Source of the DNA: Clostridiales bacterium
Lineage (GTDB): Bacteria > Bacillota > Clostridia > Lachnospirales > WRAX01
Assembly (NCBI GenBank): GCA_031262335.1
Contig: JAISHX010000006.1
Span: 1-12,637 of the forward strand
Length of the DNA: 12,637 nucleotides
Reading direction: 5' to 3'
Positions within the stretch are counted from its first letter, which is position 1; each line of letters starts with the position of its first letter. Made by a program: the position numbers and the translations under genes. Under the pieces are notes generated by a model. It saw nothing but the letters and a program-made list of their open reading frames with translations. It made no database searches and had not been told where the DNA came from. Shown here in pieces: positions 9,141-12,637 of the stretch.

Positions 9141-9535
9141 TTGTTAAAACCCAAAAAAAAGTAACCTCAAAACAAAAGCAAGCAATTGACATGATTGTCG
9201 CGGAAGGAGTTTCAAAAACAGAGGCGGCGCGACGATTAGGCGTTGACAGGAGTACGGTGTTTAACTGGTTCCGTAAAAATGAAACTTTTGCGGAAGAGTA
9301 TGAAAAAGAACTGCGTGCTGTGACAGTTTCAAGACGGCGTGAATATGCTCTTGCGGCGGAAAAAGCAGCCGACAAGCTCGGAGAATTGCTTGAATGCGGC
9401 AGTCCGAATACGCAGCTTGCCGCTGTGAAACTAATTTTGGAGCTTGCAGGGGATACGGAAAAAGAAATCGTAAGCAACTCAGAATCAGTATCGGCGGCAA
9501 TATTGAGAGAGGCTCTTGAAAACAATGCTGACTGA
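9141..9535 (+). CDS. terS: phage terminase small subunit, split by a -1 frame junction
   Basis: The DNA-recognition subunit of the packaging motor. The continuous frame from ATG 9191 (114 residues) has a helix-turn-helix, SKTEAARRLGVDRSTVFNWF (residues 8-27), as in many phage small terminases and HTH_23-like proteins. ATG 9191 has no ribosome binding site, and the frame is open upstream with KQKQAID, the helix normally preceding the HTH. AAAGGAGG (9125-9132) instead serves TTG 9141 (8 bases) or ATG 9135. That frame reads to CCC AAA AAA AAG TAA, stopping at 9162. A -1 shift on A_AAA_AAG (9155-9161) gives ...KPKKK-VTSKQKQ and a product of about 131 residues. Programmed slippage, transcript slippage, or a missing A in the run (mutation or assembly error) would all explain this. 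The gene overlaps terL. Confidence 0.8.
9150..9164 (+). other. slippery heptamer and stop codon at the start of terS
   Basis: CCC followed by eight A, then GTAA. In the frame opened by the ribosome binding site, the heptamer A_AAA_AAG (9155-9161) is followed at once by TAA (9162-9164). The same heptamer drives -1 frameshifting in Escherichia coli dnaX. A shift here enters the terminase frame at GTA 9161. I see no strong downstream stimulatory stem; only a four-pair GACA/TGTC stem at 9188-9199. Confidence 0.5.
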
Positions 9536-10784
9536 AAAGCAAAAAGAAGTTTGGGAATGTTTTAAAAATGAAAGTCCGCGTATTCTTATTTGCCACGGAG
9601 CAAAGCGTTCCGGAAAAACTTTTGTGCTTACACTCGCTTTTTTGGCGCATATTGCTAAATTTAACGGAAAAGGGCTTTCATTTATTATCGCCGGAGCAAC
9701 TATCTCTTCGGTAAGAAGAAATGTTTTATCAGAGATGGAACGGCTTGTCGGAAAAAGTCTTCCGTTTGACAAACATAACGCTGTCAGTCTGTTCGGAAAT
9801 AAAATTTATTGCTTTGGCGGCGAAAATTCGGATTCATGGAAAAGCGTACGCGGTTTTACAGCTGCCGGCGCATATATAAATGAGGCGACTGCCGTCAATG
9901 ATTATTTCCTTAGAGAGGTCATTTCCAGATGTTCACATGAAGGTGCAAGGATTTTTATTGACACTAATCCCGAGAATCCACGTTCAAATGTAAAAATAAA
10001 TTTTATTGACAAGGCAGGCGTGATGTTATCTAATCAACACGTTAATATTGCCGCGTTTCAGTTCAGCATTTTTGACAATACAGCTCTTGACGCAGAATAT
10101 GTGGAGTCTATTGTTGCGGCGACACCGTCAGGAATGTATTATGACAGGGATATTCTTGGGCTTTGGACAGGCGCGGAAGGCAGAATTTATCCGATGTTCG
10201 GGGAAAATTGTATAGCCGCCGCCGGAGAGCAGTTCGCTGTTGTTTGTATCGGAGTTGATATTGGCGGGAATATGTCCGCAACGAGTTTTACTCTTGTTGG
10301 GATAACAAAACAAAGAGAAGTTTATGTAGTTGATGAATTTTTTGATGAAAAAAATCAAGACGCAGAAAGCCTGATTCGGAATTTTTGTGATATATCCCGC
10401 AAATGGAAAAAAGCATATCCCAGACTGTCTGATTGCAGAGTTGACAGCGCGGAGCAACTTTTTGTTAAGTCGTTCCGTGCTGCCGCAAGCGGTTTTAATG
10501 TTCTTAATGCGAAAAAAACGTCGATTAACGGCAGGATTTATGTCATAAACAGACTTATTACCCAAGGGAGATTTTTTGTTGACCGCCGTTGCAAGCATCT
10601 GATTGAGGCTATGGAAACGTCTGTTTGGGATTCGGGCGAAAAAGGCAGAGATGCCAGGCTTGATAACGGAAAGCTTAATGTTGACAGCCTTGACAGCATG
10701 GAGTATGCGTTGGAACCTTATTTTGACGAGCTGCTTGCCGCTGTGCCGCCCGAACTCGCGGCGGCGGAAAGGGGTTTTAGATGA
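9525..10784 (+). CDS. terL: phage terminase large subunit
   Basis: A 419-residue ATPase-nuclease that pumps DNA into the prohead and cuts it. The ATPase half has Walker A GAKRSGKT (25-32), Walker B-like GAYINEA (115-121, E120 as the likely catalytic acid) and the coupling motif DTNPENP (146-152). The nuclease half has an RNase H-like fold with VDIGG (D245), CRVDSAEQ and a late acidic DSLDSMEYAL motif. ATG 9525 is preferred over the upstream in-frame TTG 9516; GAGAGAGG at 9505-9512 lies 12 bases before the ATG. It overlaps terS by 11 bases and the portal gene as ATGA. All catalytic motifs are intact, so the enzyme looks functional. INEA in place of the commoner DEA is a mild variation. Confidence 0.93.
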   Translation: MLTEKQKEVWECFKNESPRILICHGAKRSGKTFVLTLAFLAHIAKFNGKGLSFIIAGATISSVRRNVLSEMERLVGKSLPFDKHNAVSLFGNKIYCFGGENSDSWKSVRGFTAAGAYINEATAVNDYFLREVISRCSHEGARIFIDTNPENPRSNVKINFIDKAGVMLSNQHVNIAAFQFSIFDNTALDAEYVESIVAATPSGMYYDRDILGLWTGAEGRIYPMFGENCIAAAGEQFAVVCIGVDIGGNMSATSFTLVGITKQREVYVVDEFFDEKNQDAESLIRNFCDISRKWKKAYPRLSDCRVDSAEQLFVKSFRAAASGFNVLNAKKTSINGRIYVINRLITQGRFFVDRRCKHLIEAMETSVWDSGEKGRDARLDNGKLNVDSLDSMEYALEPYFDELLAAVPPELAAAERGFR

Positions 10785-12148
10785 TTGATGTTTGGAAAAG
10801 TATTTACTGCGGAACTCCGCCTTGGCGGTTTGTCGAAAGTAATGCTATCGGAGGTAAAAAAAGCCGTGAAATAGCATCTCTTAATGCGGCAAAAGTCCTT
10901 TGTGCGGAAATGGCATCATTATGTTTTGGAGAAAAATGCGATATAAGAATTTCGGACAGCGGGTTGGACGATTTTGTTAAAGAAGTTCTGGCGGATAACG
11001 GTTTTGTTTTTAATTTTACACACTTGCTTGAAGAAATGTTCGCTCTCGGCGGTGCGGTTATTAAACCGCGTATAGAAGGAAAAAAAATCAGGCTGGACTA
11101 TGTTTCGGCTGATTGTTTTTTCCCGATTAGCTGGGACAATGAGAAAATTACAAATGCCGCATTCGTAAATACGTTTGTTAGGGATTGTGAATGTTACTCA
11201 CTCATTGAGAAACATTTGCAAGACGGAAAAAATTATATCGTAAGCAATAAGGTTTTTGAAGGACGAATAACTTTTGATTACAACGGAGAAGTCATTGGAG
11301 GCGGAGAAGTTCCTTTGCGGGAATTTTTTCCCGAATTGGCTTCGGAAGTCAAAATTAAAGGACTGAAAAAACCGCTGTTTGCGTATTTCCGTCCTAATGC
11401 TGCTAATAACAAAAATGATTCTCCATGCGGAATATCAATTTTTGCAAATGCTGTACCAACTATTAAAGCTCTTGATATTTGTTTTGACAGCTTTGTACGG
11501 GAATTTGTTCTCGGAAAAAGAAGAATCATTGTTCCTGCTGCCGCTGTGCGGACTGTTACTGACATAAACGGAATAACAGAACGGTATTTTGATGCCAACG
11601 ATGAAGTTTTTCAGGCTTTTGCTTTTGATGATGCAAAAGAAATGAAAATTTTTGATAACAGCGTTGAACTTCGTGTTGATGAACATGTTCAGGCATTGAA
11701 TGCACTTTTGTCATTACTTGCTCTTCAGGTTGGAGTTAGCAACGGCGCATTCTCGTTCAATGTAACTCAAGGTATGATGTTTGGCGCAAGAGGCGCAAAA
11801 ACGGCAACAGAAGTTATTTCAGATAATGCAAAAACTTTCCGTACTGTTAAAACACACCAAAATGCACTTGTGGAATCACTGAAAAGTCTTGTTTGTACTA
11901 TTGTGGATTTTGGCAGATTATACGGACTTGTCAGCGGCGGTGAATTTGACGTGTTTGTTCGGTTTGATGACGGCATTGTTGAAGATAAACAAACCAATAT
12001 AGAAAATATGCTGAAACTTTCGCAAAGCGGACTTTTGTCAAAATACTCCGCGCTGATTAAATTTTTGGATTATTCACCGGAGGAAGCATTAAGTGAATTG
12101 GAAAAAATAAATCAAGAAATTAAAAGAGGTGAGGTAAATGGAAGATAA
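10781..12148 (+). CDS. phage portal protein (SPP1/A118-like)
   Basis: A 455-residue protein immediately after terL, where the portal belongs. It forms the dodecameric ring at the capsid vertex through which DNA enters. Recognisable features are the early SREIASLNAAKVLCAEMASL stretch (about 28-47) and the block TATEVISDNAKTFRTVKTHQ (about 341-360). The latter resembles the S-A-T-E-V-x-S-x-x-S-K-T-x-x-T-x-x-x-H segment of SPP1 gp6/A118-type portals of Bacillota phages. The start ATG 10781 overlaps the terL stop, with GGAAAGGGG at 10766-10774. Length is typical and the frame is intact. The 3' end overlaps the next small gene by 11 bases. Confidence 0.88.
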   Translation: MIDVWKSIYCGTPPWRFVESNAIGGKKSREIASLNAAKVLCAEMASLCFGEKCDIRISDSGLDDFVKEVLADNGFVFNFTHLLEEMFALGGAVIKPRIEGKKIRLDYVSADCFFPISWDNEKITNAAFVNTFVRDCECYSLIEKHLQDGKNYIVSNKVFEGRITFDYNGEVIGGGEVPLREFFPELASEVKIKGLKKPLFAYFRPNAANNKNDSPCGISIFANAVPTIKALDICFDSFVREFVLGKRRIIVPAAAVRTVTDINGITERYFDANDEVFQAFAFDDAKEMKIFDNSVELRVDEHVQALNALLSLLALQVGVSNGAFSFNVTQGMMFGARGAKTATEVISDNAKTFRTVKTHQNALVESLKSLVCTIVDFGRLYGLVSGGEFDVFVRFDDGIVEDKQTNIENMLKLSQSGLLSKYSALIKFLDYSPEEALSELEKINQEIKRGEVNGR

Positions 12149-12413
12149 TGAAATTATTGATGAGGATACTCCACCTACGGAAGAAGTGAATGCTCAGGAA
12201 CAAGTAAACGAGCAAAAGCTTAGCCGTGAAGAACTTATTGAGATGTTGCTGCTCTCTGAAAAAGAAAGGCAAAAACTTCAGGCTGTTATTGATGAGATAA
12301 ACAAAAACAGATTGCAGAATTATCCTAAATTTTCTGATGTTGCGGCAGAAAAACATGCTGATGAGTTTGAAATTATTAAAAATTTTTTTAAGAATAAAAA
12401 TACAGCCGTTTAA
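12138..12413 (+). CDS. small acidic coiled-coil protein, possible short scaffold or head assembly factor
   Basis: A 91-residue protein between portal and major capsid, with GAGGTGAGG (12125-12133) before ATG 12138. The first 25 residues are acidic and disordered-looking (EIIDEDTPPTEEVNAQEQ). They are followed by a helical segment, LSREELIEMLLLSEKERQKL, continuing through about residue 56, suggestive of a coiled coil. The tail has FEIIKNFFKNKN. Scaffolding proteins often occupy this place, but are usually about twice this long. I recognise no specific family. In SPP1-like modules a minor head protein gene normally lies after the portal and is absent here. Confidence 0.6.
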   Translation: MEDNEIIDEDTPPTEEVNAQEQVNEQKLSREELIEMLLLSEKERQKLQAVIDEINKNRLQNYPKFSDVAAEKHADEFEIIKNFFKNKNTAV

Positions 12414-12425
12414 CTTTAAAAAGCT

Positions 12426-12475
12426 AACTATCCCTCAACTCATTTCGCTATGTTACATTCGTTTAGGGATGCGTT
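12426..12475 (+). promoter_or_regulatory. long-loop hairpin before the major capsid gene
   Basis: ATCCCTCAAC (12430-12439) pairs with GTTTAGGGAT (12461-12470), nine of ten positions. The stem extends through T12429.G12471 and AAC/GTT with one bulge, around a 21-base loop. No T-run follows, so it is not an obvious terminator. It may stabilise or modulate the transcript ahead of the highly expressed capsid gene. It lies in a 102-base gap, the longest between the phage genes seen here. Confidence 0.35.
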
Positions 12476-12515
12476 CGTTAATCTGAAAAATTTTATTACA
12501 GGGAGGAATTTTTTT

Positions 12516-12637
12516 ATGATAAACGCGTTGGAATACGCAACAGTTTTTCAGCAGTCGCTTGACGGGCAAATTATTACAGAGTCAACAAGCGGTTGGATGG
12601 ATAAAAATGCCGGACAAGTTAAATATAACGGTGGTGC
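12516..12637 (+). CDS. major capsid protein, N-terminal part (cut by window end)
   Basis: ATG 12516 is preceded by AGGGAGG (12500-12506) at 9 bases. The visible 40 residues begin MINALEYATVFQQSLDGQII and contain TSGWMDKNAGQVKYNGG, which is like the start of major capsid proteins in Clostridia-type siphophages. The position after portal and a scaffold-like gene supports this. The gene runs off the window, so the fold and length cannot be judged. Confidence 0.75.
   Translation, partial: MINALEYATVFQQSLDGQIITESTSGWMDKNAGQVKYNGG

Noticed and set aside
9115-9525. 136-codon frame on the - strand opposite terS
   Set aside because: Ser/Ala/Phe-rich antisense reading of a gene with a clear HTH; no ribosome binding site seen.

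Overview
The window holds a nearly complete F-type (F1Fo) ATP synthase operon (1-7733). It is followed by a short A+T-rich stretch of unrecognised genes (7752-9015), and then by the left part of a phage head module (about 9059-12637). All genes are on the + strand. The protein sequences, strong purine-rich ribosome binding sites, frequent TTG starts and an Na+-type c subunit suggest an anaerobic, low-to-moderate-GC bacterium, probably of the Bacillota/Clostridia kind. This is inference: no rRNA or species marker is present, and the paired b subunits would be unusual for that phylum.

Region 1, the ATP synthase. The order is atpZ (5'-truncated by the window edge), atpI, atpB (a), atpE (c), two consecutive b-type genes, atpH (delta), atpA (alpha), atpG (gamma), a 249-base interruption, atpD (beta) and atpC (epsilon). 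Most genes overlap or lie within about 40 bases of each other, so they are probably one transcription unit. The c subunit carries E32 and E65 together with T66 and Y70. This is the two-carboxylate pattern described for Na+-coupled rotors such as that of Fusobacterium nucleatum, so the enzyme may couple Na+ rather than H+. The two b genes end in nearly the same 17-base junction, which suggests a tandem duplication giving a b/b' peripheral stalk. The atpG-atpD gap holds a possible 23-codon hydrophobic peptide. Its stop codon is followed at once by three consecutive predicted RNA hairpins and then the atpD ribosome binding site. This looks like a leader-peptide/attenuator arrangement inside the operon.

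Region 2, the A+T-rich island. No terminator separates atpC from a Cys-rich, acidic-repeat protein gene 18 bases downstream (four exact copies of a 12-base repeat encoding DYTE). A gene for a small protein with one membrane segment follows, then a 42-codon ORF that overlaps it by ATGA and runs through a strong intrinsic terminator at 8972-9001. Codon choice here is visibly more A+T-rich than on either side, which suggests acquisition.

Region 3, phage head genes. After a candidate promoter with an overlapping inverted repeat come terminase small subunit, terminase large subunit, portal, a small acidic coiled-coil protein in the scaffold position, and the start of the major capsid gene at the window edge. 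The small-terminase frame has no good start of its own. A well-placed ribosome binding site opens a frame that stops after seven to nine codons at CCC-A8-G-TAA. A -1 shift on the dnaX-type slippery heptamer A_AAA_AAG joins it exactly to the terminase frame. No integrase, repressor or attachment site is visible.
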